DNA of 64,000 nt from Leucocoprinus leucothites. Its lineage: Eukaryota > Basidiomycota > Agaricomycetes > Agaricales > Agaricaceae. The stretch spans positions 1,488,001 through 1,552,000 of the forward strand of contig JAACJO010000004.1 in assembly GCA_013368445.1 (NCBI GenBank), given 5' to 3'. Shown here piece after piece: positions 11,240 through 23,015 of the stretch. A program made the translations under genes and the position numbers. Positions within the stretch are counted from its first letter, which is position 1. The number at the start of each line of letters is the position of its first letter. The notes beneath the pieces were generated by a model, which did not search any database, was not told where the DNA came from, and saw only the letters and a list, made by a program, of their open reading frames with translations.

Positions 11240-12469
11240 GTTAAGTGCGGAAAATATCCGGCCAGTGAGCCCAAATTCATTGTTGTGGGTTTCTATTCTT
11301 CGTCCTTTGCGTCTGACAGCGATTTGTTACGCGGCTTGGATTGGCGTCACTTCGGATCGAAATATCTGAGAGTTTGGTACTGATCAACGGGCGATGTTGC
11401 GAGAAGAGCTTCTCCGTTGTACTTTTGATCACGCGCGAGGAGGTCCAAAGTCATTCATTCGACCTCGTTGCGTCCTGAAATCAACTCAGAGTGCCTCGAG
11501 AACGATTTCAATGTCTGTCGAACCGGGATAATAGCCACAGAGCAGCCGAGGAAAAAGCGCAGACAGGCAGAACATGTATCTGATACAGCCTGGCGAAGTG
11601 CATGGACATCAGGTGTCCGCTAAGACGGCGCGGAAAGATTAGGTTCTACATTCAATTGCGGTAAAAACGGAATATCCTGATCTTGCACATGTCCACCGAC
11701 AATGTAAACTAATAGAATGACATGGCGCTGTTGGTGCCATAATAACTGGCTTGGCAGTCTTCCAGGTCGAGTTTCGAGCAAGGCTCCTCCGGAGGGGCGA
11801 GAGTGAAGGAGTACATCTAGAAAAGTGGCTAGTTTTAAGCCTCGCCTTGGCGGATTCGCTTATAATTTAGACCTCAAAATGCTCCACAGAGATCAGAATA
11901 CCAGTATTCGCTCGAGCTCCGAAGGCCTGTACCTAAAGTCCGTCGGGGCAACGACCCCAAGAAAACACAGTCCCCGTTCTGGAAAGCCGAGAAAGAGAAC
12001 CACAGACGACTTCTTTTCCAATTCTCCGTAGTTAAGCCAGTTGTACTCGAGAAGCCCAGTGGAAGCGCCCTGTGCTATGAAAAGAACCAGTTTCATCGCC
12101 TGTACAAGAGAACTTCGGCTTTAAGAAAGGATTGAACGGTTATCCATGATGGGTATATACTCCGTGCCCACATTGCGGGGTATTCGAATCCGAGATTACT
12201 TTGGACTGTATCTGTATGGGTATTTCATAGCTGAAGACTTCATGGGAGTTATCGGGGCAGCAGGGGAAAGTGGTGGTAAGCTGCAGTGTCGCTCGGCCTC
12301 CGCGATCACTCTCGGGCCGTGGCACGTCAGCGTGCCGCTGATCAGCTGACATCCCATCGCATCACCTACACAAGGCTACACCGTGATCTAGAATAGTTGA
12401 ACAGAGTCCGTATCTACGAGTGAGATCTAAACAATCCCAGGCTGTCTTCTCACTTCAAGCTCAAGATGA
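11240..12469. other. Intergenic region upstream of the GH7 gene
   Basis: About 1.2 kb without a convincing gene. It contains the GH7 promoter and the 3' flank of the Ncp1-like gene. The short open frames at 11825-12031 and 12140-12352 show no recognisable motif. Confidence 0.5.
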
Positions 12470-13633
12470 TCAGACTTTCCATAACGAACTTGTTTTGGTT
12501 TCCTTCAACTCTCCCAGCCTGACTTCGCGCTCTCTTTCATCTATGCCGAACATTTTTCGCAGACCGTTGACTTCCTGACTCTTCTCCGCAACGTGCTCCG
12601 TGGCTGTCTTTGCACTTTCACGAACCGCTTCAAGTCGTTCTGCCTCTGCGCTGACTTGGCCTTGCAACGATTCGTGTCGACTCTTGGACTCAAGGAAAGC
12701 AGACTCTTGTTTTTTGAAAGCACTCAAGACCTTTGCATGGTTGGCATGTGCCTTGGCCTCGTCCTATGGGGGCTCTTGGTTTAATGTCAATTCAAACCGT
12801 GGACCAACATACCTTACCTTGACTGCTTGTTTCTGGAACCTTTGCAGGTTCGCGAGCTCATCAATGGCCAGGTCGAGTGCTTTCTTTTCGACCTTGGCTT
12901 CCTTTTTAATGATCTTCGACAGTCGCTGGTTGTCTTTGGCTGAAATTGACTCATGAATACTGATGAGTATATTATCGTATGGCTACTCACCCTCCGCCTT
13001 GACGATTTTAGACTTCTGTTTCTGCGTAAGGGAGAAATCGGCATCTCGAGCTCGCCGTTGGAGGTCGTCGCCTGCCTCCGTGCAAGCGTGTGGACCCACG
13101 GTACCAGCACCGTTGATAAAAGTACCGCTACTAACAGGAAGGCCTTCTTTGTTCGTGAAAAGAGTTTTTCGACCGACGGACCCGACGGTGGGTGAGGTTG
13201 TCCGATCTAGAGTTGAGGAATCTTCATTAACGAACGGTGCCAGGTCAAGCGTATCTTCAAAAAGTGCATCAGTAGTGCGTTTCTTGAAGCTATTTTGATC
13301 TTGTTGCGGTGTTCCAGGAGTACGTTTGCGTTGGGGTTCCTCAAGAACACGGTCGGGAGGGACATTTAACGGACGTTGTTCAGTGATCGAGGCTTCTAAA
13401 TTTGCTACTTCAAGTGAATCCGTCGTAGATGAAGCAGCCTTGTGGTTAAAGGGGTTTTTAGTGCCCATGTCACAAACGTAGGGGACACGGTCGGCGCCTG
13501 AATCATGGATGTAGCGTGCTGGAAGATAACCTGGATCCTGTGAGGAAGTCAATGAATTTGATCCAGAGTAGCTGCTGGATGCGTCAAAGTAAGCACTATC
13601 GTCACTGCGCTCGAACTGAGTCGATGGGATCAT
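12470..13633 (-). CDS. Ncp1-like coiled-coil protein (annotated as DNA-binding in basidiomycetes)
   Basis: Three exons can be joined cleanly. Exon 1 runs from the ATG at 13633 (MIPSTQFERSDDSAYFDASS) to about 12982, ending QKSKIVKAEG. Exon 2 encodes AKDNQRLSKIIKKEAKVEKK and onward. Exon 3 encodes DEAKAHANHAKVLSAFKKQE through MFGIDEREREVRLGELKETK to the stop at 12470. The N-terminal ~200 residues are Ser/Thr/Pro-rich and probably disordered. The C-terminal ~170 residues form a long, strongly charged coiled coil. From memory, proteins of this layout are annotated as Ncp1 in basidiomycetes; I cannot verify the biochemical role. No enzymatic motif or membrane segment is visible. Confidence 0.6.
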
Positions 13634-13924
13634 TGGTTAAGCTGTTAAGATGCAGTCACCAAAGTGAATGCGGGGCAATAGGACATAATAGGGGGTAAAC
13701 GTCATCGTTTCTCCTAACAGTCTCGGTCCGCTCTGTAACCCGATATAGTTAACAAGTTCGTTGAGATTCGCGGTTTTGATTGTATTCCCTCCCAGTTCAA
13801 GTCGTACCAATTATGTATATGCATCACGTTGTCTTTTCGGAGACGATCAGTCTCGATCGTGAAAGTACGAGGGATGAAACAGTCAATGTTTTCATTGTCC
13901 CACCAGAAATATCAATAGGAAAGA

Positions 13925-16751
13925 CTACTCCGCTTGGGCTGCCGAGGACGCTGAGCCGCTGTTTTTAGCTTGAAATTCGACGTCGTTCACACTCTCCTCT
14001 TCATCATCGTCTGATTCGGGACTACCCTCAACGCTTTCAGTTCCTCCACTATCAACTTCATCCTCCTCATCTTCGTCCTCGTCTTCATCCTCACTTTCCT
14101 CTCCTTCCTCTTCACTTTCCTCTTCCTCGGAGCTAGCGGCATCTGCATAGAAACTCTCCAAATCTTGAGCAAAGTTGCCTTTGGTGTTGTCCTGCCGTGA
14201 ATCTGGTCTTGAAGTAGAGGTCGGAGTTAGAACAACAGGAGCCATTGTCTTGGCTCGTTGACCGATAGATGTTGATGAGATGGCAGTTACCACTGCTGCT
14301 GCTGCGGGTTTGTCGTCTTCTGAATCCCTCAGCGAGGACTCAACGCCTTTCTCTAGCCAGTCTGGCAATAGGCTGTCCAGCTGTGTTGGTTTGCCAAGGA
14401 CTACGCTGAGAGACCCAAGGAGAGCATTTTCGTCTCCTGCACATTTCCTGTTGATTAACCTGGATAGCATTTTGGTGATATCACTCACCAAGGCGGCTGC
14501 TCTGCTCTTCAATTATACCGGACTTTCCCTCAAAAAGGACCAACCGGACTTGTTCTTGCCTCAAAACGACACCTCCCCTTTCTTCATGAGATCCGGCGAA
14601 GAGAGCGGGTAAAACACCAGAAAGAAGAGAGGTAATCATCTTCGCTCTATCCCTTACATCGTAGCTGGGGTCGTAACGTGCTAGAGAGAAGATGTACTGT
14701 GAAAGAAGGGTGAGGGTTTGATCTCCAGGACAAAGTACGAGCAATTTTGCTGCGAGGGTTATAATTTGAAGTTTGACAAGTACTGCCTAAAATAATTAGC
14801 GTAAGATGGGGCGAGATCAAACGAGAGGCCCACACCTCTTGCCCAAAGCTTTTAGCGGTTTTCCGAAGCACATCGGGTGCCCATTCTGATATTCCTTCAG
14901 GACCTGGACTCGGATCGTTTGACGGAGAATACTGCCCGACCAGCCATATAATGCAAGCCCGTGCCTGGGAATTCTTGATGTCGTCAATCTTCCCGGCCAG
15001 GCGAGCAATAATCGAGAGTGGTGCTTCACGAGAAGCCCCCATGATTCCATGTACCGTAGACGATAGTTGACCTTGTACGAGGGTTTTAAGCACCATCACT
15101 GCCGAACTTGTCACGCTGTCTATTATGGTCAAATTAGCATCACGCCGTCGAGTCAGATGAGTGTACTTCACGGACCGTTTCCGCTCTGAATCATACTGAT
15201 CAGAGCTGTCAGGCATTGTTGTGTTGACTCAGGGATAGTGAATGCGCAGCGTCCAATCGCATGTATGGAATCGCCCACTATCTCATCATCCGTGTCGTCC
15301 GAATAGTCCTGTGTATTCCATTAGCTTGGAAGAGAATACGGAGGATATCTCACAATAAACTCCCTCAGGATTGCACCATAATTGTCCGAATTCAATATTC
15401 TGAGCAGCAACCGTATCTTGTCGCGCTTTACCTCTCGAGAGTCGTCCGTCCTCAAGAACAAGCGAGTATGATAAGGAGAAAATAATTCCTGAGCTGAGCA
15501 GTCAGTCTCCTTGAATCAATTGACGAAAGGGAACGTAACCACACGCACCGGAGATTTCTGAACAAGTATCAGTAGATATACGAGCACAACACGCTCCACC
15601 TCCCTTGACTGGTGTAGAAGCCTCAGGAGTGGTTGAACAACTTTCTGTAGGTATACAGATGGACCTGCATAATAAATCACTCTCACCACCGCCATCACCG
15701 ACTAGAAGCGTATTTATCAGGAAGCACATCCAGGTTATTGAATCGAAGGGAGAGAGACTCACAGCGGGATTGCAGCTCATCAATATAGGTTCAACCGAAG
15801 TCAATAACAACTTAACGTCAGAATCTAGCTCATCCCCAACAGGCCGAGGGAGCATTATCCTGGTATATCTCAGCAGCAGGTTCATCAAGTCCACCTGACC
15901 CCACTCGTCTACCTGTGCGAGCATTCGACACAATCGGCGGTACTGTTGGTGGAGGAGATCGAGTCGAGTTGGACAGACTGCTTCAAATGCTACTGCAACA
16001 CTGCCAATAGTCAGGGGAGACCTTTCTTTCAGCATGCTCGTAATTATCTGGATGAGAGAGGGGAGGTGACTGGAATCAAGCCTAAAAACGAAGTACCGGC
16101 TTAATAGCCTGCAGTGAATGAGATGGTTGTCGGTGCTCACTCATTACATCGGGGTATCGCTAGTCCTGCCGTCTTTCTGACATACGGGCTCACGTCTGCC
16201 GCGCACTTCTTGATAGCAAGTACGACAATGTTTCCTATCATGGGTACCCTGATTCCACTCAAGACTCGCAATGCCATAGCACGAATCAAAGGGTTACTAT
16301 CGGTGAGGTCCTTCTGGAACGTGTTGATTGACAACAAGGCAAGGTCCGGTTCTTGTTCCGCGTAGCGCAGCAGGTAGATGTACACCAGTTTCCTGATTTC
16401 GAGGTTCTGAGAAGCGACATTCTTCACGACTTGAGCAAAGTACTCTGAGACGTTGCGTCCCTTTGAGATCAACTAGACATGAAGACAGTCAGTCACCCTT
16501 GGCCGCTTGGAAAACATCAAGTGGCGCACAGCGATTAATCTTTTCATCGCGTCCAGTTTCTCCCTGTCGCTATTGGAATCCAGCTGTTTGCGAATATTCT
16601 TGGATCGATCATCGAGGTTATCTAGGTAGGCAGCGCTGGCTCCGCGTGTTAAGGCGAGATCTCGTGTATGTTCAGAGAACGATTCTTGCAGCCGCATACC
16701 GAGTCTAGTGGCATTTTCGGTAATGGTATTCAGGTATTGCTGGCCGGACAT
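13925..16751 (-). CDS. APL6: AP-3 adaptor complex subunit beta
   Basis: Large subunit of the AP-3 adaptor, which sorts cargo from the Golgi/endosome to the vacuole. The N-terminus [20 protein letters not shown] is followed by [60 protein letters not shown] and [13 protein letters not shown]. This is the HEAT-like trunk shared by beta adaptins. Downstream, [20 protein letters not shown] matches the beta trunk. The C-terminal part has a long Glu/Asp/Ser hinge (about 14030-14130), as in AP-3 beta proteins, and ends in SASSAAQAE. Several introns of about 50-60 nt are needed. A fragment of its first exon is copied at 20611-20741. Confidence 0.88.
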
Positions 16752-16929
16752 GAAAGAGATCAGAGAGAATAGGCGAGTTGTCCATCATTACGTCACAGAG
16801 CTGACTTCAAACAAGTCATCAATGCATCACGCCTCAGGCTCTACACAATCACGAAAAAGTCGGATATATACATATGGACAAATACACTAACAGCAGGACA
16901 ATAGTTCACTGGACATTGATTGTCACAAC

Positions 16930-18948
16930 TTAGAGCGCGAAGGAGACTAGGACAATCTCTGTATCCTGAATATCGAACCCATTTTGCAAGTTAACAGTCT
17001 CTGGCTTCGCAGACCCACTAACTTTTCCATCTGGGGTTTCGTACGTCTGGCCAGCCCAGGTTAAGCCGGCCGTATCGTCAGCGTGCCTGAGTATATATTT
17101 TATCAGTCAAAAAGCGGAGCAGGTAAAAGCAGCATCGCTGACTTAATGGTCAATCTCTTCAAAGTTGCCGAGCGAGCTGAGCCATTTGCAAAGGTCAAAT
17201 CGAGGTGTGTCTTGCCTCGCGAAGAACTGCTGGTTAAGAATGCGTGTAAATTAATGAAAACCGCTCGAGCCAAACGAGATCCTTCATAAAATGCGTATCC
17301 GGAGATGCTGGAATCATTGATTGTAAGTTCCACCATGCGGGTATTACCGCTGGGGCCAATGGCCTCAGCTGCGATGATAGCCGCATAATACTGCGGTTGA
17401 ACATGCGGTGGGAGTGGCTTGGGCAGTGGAGTGGCATCGGTAGTAGACCTCGTTAGCGTCAGTGGCTGGATCTGTCGAGGGATGTTAGAATTTCTAGTCC
17501 ACCATGTGTTCCATCAGTCAGTAAATGCCTACAAAGTCGTACTTGAATCCGATCCCCTCATGGAAGAAAACTCTTGAGGCCTCGATCTGTGTCCTGTAAT
17601 CTGCGTCAGCTGAGGAAGTAGGCTGCTCTGACTTGAATCTCACGCAAAGAGGGCATAATCCAACGACCACAAGGCAGCGCCTGCGGTATTACTGACGCCG
17701 GGGGCTCCCTATTGCAGCATCAAGTATCACTACTGAAAGGAGCATGAGAGACTCACATGGCATGAGAAACTGTTCGTTTCTCCTAGAACATAGTCTATCC
17801 CCTTGCTGCGCACTGAGTTTGCATCGGGTGCGAAAATGGTGAGGTTTCCCCTGATGCTTGCTTTAGTCATTAGGTCCTGGAGAAGAGCGCCACTCCCAGA
17901 GCAAAAACTTCCACTATAGTGGTGCTGCGAGATACTATGATACATTATGCGTGTGAGCAGTGAGAAATTGCAAGAGAAAGAGGGCTTACGTGGAAATGAG
18001 GTGGCCCGTTGGGTCATTCAGGAGCCCTTCATTGAAAATAGCTTGGGGAGAAAACCCGGAGGTGGAATGAGAAGACCCTGCGAAAGATGCACCCCAGAAT
18101 TTGGTGCTGGAGCTTGGAGTAATCCCAATAGCTGCAGATATGTTTGCAGCGAAAGTGGTCCATCTATTTTTCGAATGTTTCAGCCTAGCTTCCTTCCCTA
18201 TGGATGTTCTAGAAGGAAAAACGCTTACTCTTTCACGTATTGTGCTGAGGTGTACCCCGAAGGCCTATGACCATTGCCGGAATAGAGATCCGGCTCATTT
18301 CCAATCTCAACGGCGTCAAGTACTATCCCCTGGCTTTTAATGGCGGAAGAGGCGAAGGCTTTGACGATAGCTCTAGCCTCCAAGTTTGCAGCAGTCAAAT
18401 TGTTTTGACCGAAATTGACACCCCAAACAACGTGGGTATCTAGAAGAACTTGAGTCTCTGCGTGGTCGGTGGATCTAGCAAAGGACATACTAGGCAACAA
18501 GAAACGGGCAGCCTCATAGTAAGCATCGCCGACAACAATTGTGGTGGCCTCTGGATAGGGTACTGTGGTAGTAGGGTCAGGAAAGACCAGTTGCGGATCC
18601 TGCTTATGGAGTAAGTGACGAGTCGAGTTGTCCTCTACACAGATAGGGAACACACCACGATGCTTGGATTGTAGTTTGTATGATCTTCGCTGTTGGCCCC
18701 TATGCGAATGAAGGGCGGTTTACCAGAAAGATCCTTGAGGTTTTCAAGGACATTGAAGAAAAACTGATTACGACTATTAAGTCCCACCCAGTCAGTCCAG
18801 CGATCTTGTTCCAATGAAAATCCAATCAGAGATGGCGCCACTGGAACTGCTCCATCAGGTGCGTTGACTGGCACAGTTACACTGACACTTGTAGTCTGAG
18901 CGACTAAAGCCAGAAGAATAAAAGAGGGTGTGAAGCCAAGGGGGGCAT
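16930..18948 (-). CDS. GH79 beta-glucuronidase-like glycoside hydrolase, copy 1; start disrupted by a 1-bp deletion
   Basis: GH79 enzymes remove glucuronic acid or related residues from glycans such as arabinogalactan proteins. The acid/base motif EIGNEPD and the nucleophile-region motif DYVLGETNS are both present, as are FIRIGANSEDHTNYNP, STKFWGASFAGSSHS and a C-terminal beta domain ending DTEIVLVSFAL-stop at 16930. A 56-nt intron (GTGTGTTCCC to AAGCAG, about 18606) follows exon 1. The G run at 18940-18945 is one base shorter than in copy 2. The ATG at 18948 therefore leads to a stop after 14 codons, and the body frame has no in-frame ATG upstream. The rest looks intact. Either the copy has lost its secreted form, or this is a sequencing error. 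Confidence 0.7.
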
Positions 18949-19013
18949 GGCGGCGCGCAAAAGTGGAAAAAGGAGGAAGAGGGGGAATAGAACATCTAGA
19001 GAAGAAGACTAGA

Positions 19014-19020
19014 TTTTATA
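19014..19020 (-). promoter_or_regulatory. TATA box of GH79 copy 1
   Basis: TATAAAA on the minus strand, about 66 bp upstream of the ATG at 18948. It is conserved at the same distance in copy 2. Confidence 0.5.
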
Positions 19021-19388
19021 CCTGCTAGGCACGATTCCAAGATCCAGCGATATGATAATGTCAGAGAGCCGTCCAATAAAAGATGTACGGTAGCCTCATG
19101 GAAGCTGAATGACTTCTGCCTTAGTTCGTCCATCTAGTTACATCACGAAGCGAAGAAGAGACACAATTTGATGCGAACAACTGCTAGTGAGACGGCAAGC
19201 GTTTGTGGCTGCCTGGGCGAGCTATTACTACTGATGACATGCATGAGGCTCTTCTAGCAGGTGACATAGGATACGGAAGAAAGTTGGAAAAAGCCAGTTC
19301 TCGTGGGGATGAGAGAGTAACAAGCTCTGCGGGCCGTTCCCATGAGAAAGGAGCACAGGTTAGGATGTTGACAAACAGGCAGTCCGTA

Positions 19389-20163
19389 CTAGAGTGCACG
19401 AGACGTCCGAGGTTTAACTCTCACACGCTAGTGATGGCCAAGCACCAACAAGCGCCTGGCTTGGCCATGTCCGTCCTCCGGACCCCCCTCCAGGCCATCT
19501 CCCGCAGCCATTCTGCTGCAGCACCCCAACCAGGACCTGCTGATATTTGAGCATAGAGTGGATATACCTTCTCAAATCACTCAGCAATTGTATTTATAAT
19601 TTTTTAGTGGATTTATCAAGTGTTTAGCATTCACTGATCTTCTTAGGCGTGTATTCAATCAAAAAATCACGCGCACGATTTTGGCGCTTAAAGTTATGAA
19701 CATAAATCAATAAGGAGAGGCTACCGAACATCTCAGGAGGAAACAGCGGAAGAAACCACTGTTTTCTCGTGAAAACTACAAGATATAGTCCAGTCCTCTT
19801 CCTCGTCGCCGCTTTCATTATTCTTCAATATACTTAACTGTTGTCCACAGTGCGCTAGTGGATTTCTTGCGCGGCGATTCAGTCGGACTAATGACGCACA
19901 AATGCGCACAAGGACATATTATTCTGCGCCCTTAATGAATCCTCTATGGAGCCTCTTCTTTCCCATTTCCGCGGCCTTCCTTTCCATTTTGAATGTTGTA
20001 TGGCACGGCGGCACCGTTGAAGTTCTTGTTTTCGTTTCTTCTGCGAAGGCATGCGGTTGTCGTGGTCGTGGGTAATCGGTTCTTGTCTTCGGGGGTGTTT
20101 CTCCGCTCGACTGCTCATCACTCGCGCGTGAAAGTTGAACCTCGGACGTCTCGTGCACTCTAG
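19389..20163. mobile_element. Non-autonomous DNA transposon-like element with 48 bp terminal inverted repeats
   Basis: The left end (19389-19436, starting CTAGAGTGCACGAGACGTCC) and the reverse complement of the right end (20116-20163) match over 48 bp with four mismatches. The ends read ...TA-GAGTGCAC and GTGCACTC-TA..., so a TA target duplication is possible (element 19392-20160). CTAG at each end is also palindromic, which makes the exact target ambiguous. The interior of about 680 bp has short open frames but no transposase motif I can recognise, so it behaves like a MITE or deletion derivative. It sits exactly at the right edge of duplication copy 1. Confidence 0.7.
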
Positions 20164-20610
20164 GGGAGGTGGGATGAGACGAAAAAATGTGAATAGCCTA
20201 CCAACGACCCAACGGTTTAGGATCTCGAAGAGAGAGTGTTGAGGGGAGTATGACGCTGGTACACGCATGCCGGATGGGTGTGCGTACATTCCATGAGGAA
20301 GCAGAGATGCTAGAGGGTCAGGAGCAAGGTATTTCGCAGTTCTCGTAGCGATGAATCCACGGTTTGAGATGCGCGTGGATGCGTTGGAAAGCCCTTAGAA
20401 ATGCGTATCTATTGACACCAAAATCATGAGGAATAGCACCATTTCTGTGTCATAGCGAGTGGTATAGTGTGGAGGATGTTGATGGCAATGACGAGGAAAG
20501 GGATGGTTCAATTAGGGTGAATAGGGGTACAGTAGGTCCGTAGTGCAGGGAAATACTCACCCTGTAATGGCCTGCCAGTGAGTCCTCGTAAACTAGAAAT
20601 ATACACCTAT
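20164..20610. other. Spacer between the inverted-repeat element and duplication copy 2
   Basis: About 450 bp without a recognisable gene. It is not shared with either flank of the duplicated segment. It may be the remnant of a larger insertion, but nothing in it proves that. Confidence 0.4.
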
Positions 20611-20741
20611 ATCTAGGTAGGCAGTGCTTGCTCCGCGTGTTAAGGCGAGATATCGTGTATGTTCAGAGAATGATTCTTGCAGCCGCATACCGATCCTAGT
20701 GGCATTTCGGTAATGGTATTCAGGTATTGCTGGCCGGACAT
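20611..20741 (-). pseudogene. Truncated duplicate of AP-3 beta exon 1
   Basis: The first ~44 codons of the AP-3 beta gene are repeated here ([10 protein letters not shown] at the start; [20 protein letters not shown] further in), then homology stops. One base is missing in the T run relative to 16713-16717 (CATTTCGG against CATTTTCGG), which breaks the frame near codon 13. The upstream promoter copy is also present, so a short transcript could still be made. Confidence 0.85.
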
Positions 20742-20917
20742 GAAAGAGATCAGAGAGAATAGGCGAGTTGTCCATCATTACGTCACAGAGCTGACTTCAA
20801 CAAGTCATCAATGCATCACGCCTCAGGCTCTACACAATCACAAAAAAGTCGGATATATACATATGGACAAATACACTAACAGCGGGACGATAGTTACTGG
20901 ACATTGCTCGTCAGAAC

Positions 20918-22943
20918 CTAGGGCGTGAAGGAGACTAGAATAATCTCTGTATCCTGAATATCGAGCCCATTTCGCAAGTTAACAGTCTCTGGCATCGCAC
21001 ACCCACTAACTTTTCCATCTGGAGTTTCGTACGTCTGGCCAGCCCAGGTTAAGCCGGCCGTATCGTCAGCGTGTCTGAGTATATATTTTATCAGTCAAAA
21101 AGCGGAGGAGGTAAAAGTAGCATCGCTGACTTAATGGACAATCTCTTCAAAGTTGCCGAGCGAGCTGAGCCATTTGCAAAGGTCAAATCAAGGTGTGCCT
21201 TGCCTCGCGAAGAACTGCTGGTTAAGAATGTGTGTAAATTAATGAAAACCGCTCGAGCCAAACGAGATCCTTCATAAAACGCGTATCCGGTGATGCTGGA
21301 ATCATTAATCGTGAGTTCCACCATGCGGGTATTACCGCTGGGGCCGATGGCCTCAGCCGCGATGATAGTCGCATAGTACTGCGGCTGAACATGCGGTGGG
21401 AGTGGTTTAGGCAGTGGAGTGGCATCGATAGTAGACCTCGTTAGCGTCAGCGGCTGGATCTGTTGAAGGGCGTTAGAATTTCTAGTCCACCATGTGTTCC
21501 ATCAGTTAGTAAATGCCTACAGAATTGTACTTGTATCCGATCCCCTCATGGAAGAAAACTCTTGAAGCCCCGATCTGTGTCCTGCAATCTGTGTCAGCTG
21601 GGAAGGAGGCTGCTCTGACTTGAATCTCACGCAAAGAGGGCATAATCCAACGCCCACAAGGCAGCGCCTGCGGTGTTACTAACACCGGGAGCTCCCTATT
21701 GCAGCATCAAGTATCACTACTGAAAGGAGTATGAGAGACCCACATGGCATGCGATACTATTCGTTTCTCCTAGAACATAGTCTATTCCCTTGCTGCGCAC
21801 CGAGTTTGCATCGGGTGCAAAAATGGTGAGGTTTCCCCTGATGCTTGCTTTAGTCATTAGGTCCTGGAGAAGTGCACCACTTCCAGAGCAAAAGTTTCCA
21901 CTATAGTGATGCTGCGAAATACTGGAATACATTATGCGTGTGAGCAGTGAGAAATTTCAGGAGAAAGAGTGCTTACGTGGAAATGAGGTGGCCTGTTGGG
22001 TCATTCAGGAGCCCTTCATTGAAAATAGCTTGGGGAGAAAACCCGGAGGTGGAATGAGAAGAGCTCGCAAAAGATGCACCCCAGAATTTGGTGCTGGAGC
22101 TTGGAGTAATCCCAATAGCTGCGGATATGTTTGCAGCGAAAGTGGTCCATCTATTTTCCGAGTGTTTCAGTATAACTTTCTTCCCTATAGATGTTCCAGA
22201 AGGAAAAACGCTCACTCTTTCACGTATTGGGTTGAAGTGTACCCCGGAGGTCTATGACCGCCGGAATAGAAATCCGGCTCATTTCCAATCTCAATGGCGT
22301 CGAGTACTATCCCCTGGCTTTTAATGGCGGAAGAGGCGAAGGCCTTGGCAATGGCTCTGGCCTCCAAGTTGGCAGCAGTCAAATTGTTTGAACCGAAGTT
22401 GACACCCCAAACAACGTGCGTGTCTGGAAGAACATGAGTTTCTGCCTGGTTGGTGGATCTAGCAAAGGACCCGGAACGGCATACTGGGCAACAAGAAACG
22501 AGCAGCTTCATAGTAAGCGTCGCCAACAGTAATTGTGGAGGCCTCTGGATAGGGTACTGTAGCACTGGGGTTGGGAAAGTGCAGTTGCGGATCCTGCTTA
22601 TGGAGTGAGTGACAAGTCGAGTTGTCCTCTACACAGATTGGAAACGCACCACGATCCCTGGACCGAAGTCTGTATGATCTTCGCTATCGGCCCCTATGCG
22701 AATGAAGGGCGGTTTGCCAGACAGATCCCTGAGATTTTCAAAGACATTGAACAAAAACTGGTTACGACTATTAAGTCCCACCCAGTCAGTCCAGCGATCC
22801 TGTTCCAATGAAAATCCAATCAGAGATGGCGCCACTGGAATTGCTCCATCAGGTGCATTGACTGGCACGGTTACGCTGACGCTCGTAGTCTGAGCGACTA
22901 AAGCCAGAAGAATAAAAGTGGATGTGAAGCCAAGGGGAGGCAT
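20918..22943 (-). pseudogene. GH79 beta-glucuronidase-like gene, copy 2; frameshifted by a 10-bp insertion
   Basis: The ATG at 22943 opens an intact signal peptide (MPPLGFTSTFILLALVAQTT) followed by the GH79 core. EIGNEPDFYSGG, STKFWGASFASSSHS and DYVLGETNS are all readable, and the gene ends IILVSFTP-stop at 20918. Compared with copy 1, ten extra bases (CCGGAACGGC, 22471-22480) interrupt the coding exon. The frame runs LLPSMPFRVLC and then stops. No reasonable intron restores the frame. The copy should therefore be non-functional unless the insertion is an assembly error. The TATA box and promoter are conserved. Confidence 0.75.
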
Positions 22944-23008
22944 GGCGGCGTGCAAAAGCGGGAACAAGAGGAAGAGGGGGAATGGAGCATCCCGAGAAGA
23001 AGACTAGA

Positions 23009-23015
23009 TTTTATA
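23009..23015 (-). promoter_or_regulatory. TATA box of GH79 copy 2
   Basis: TATAAAA on the minus strand, about 66 bp upstream of the ATG at 22943, at the same relative place as in copy 1. Confidence 0.5.

Larger units (their letters stand above)
16620..19386. repeat. Segmental duplication, copy 1
   Basis: This ~2.77 kb stretch is highly similar, in the same orientation, to 20611-23390. It begins inside exon 1 of the AP-3 beta gene (shared start ATCTAGGTAGGCAG), spans that gene's promoter and the whole GH79 gene with its promoter, and ends at CAGGCAGTCCG. That is within a few bases of the terminal inverted repeat of the element at 19389. Differences between copies are scattered substitutions and a few small indels. 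Confidence 0.9.

Noticed and set aside
19888..20289. 133-residue minus-strand frame crossing the right end of the inverted-repeat element
   Set aside because: It runs out of the element into the spacer, has no recognised domain and uses the terminal repeat as coding sequence, so it is probably accidental.
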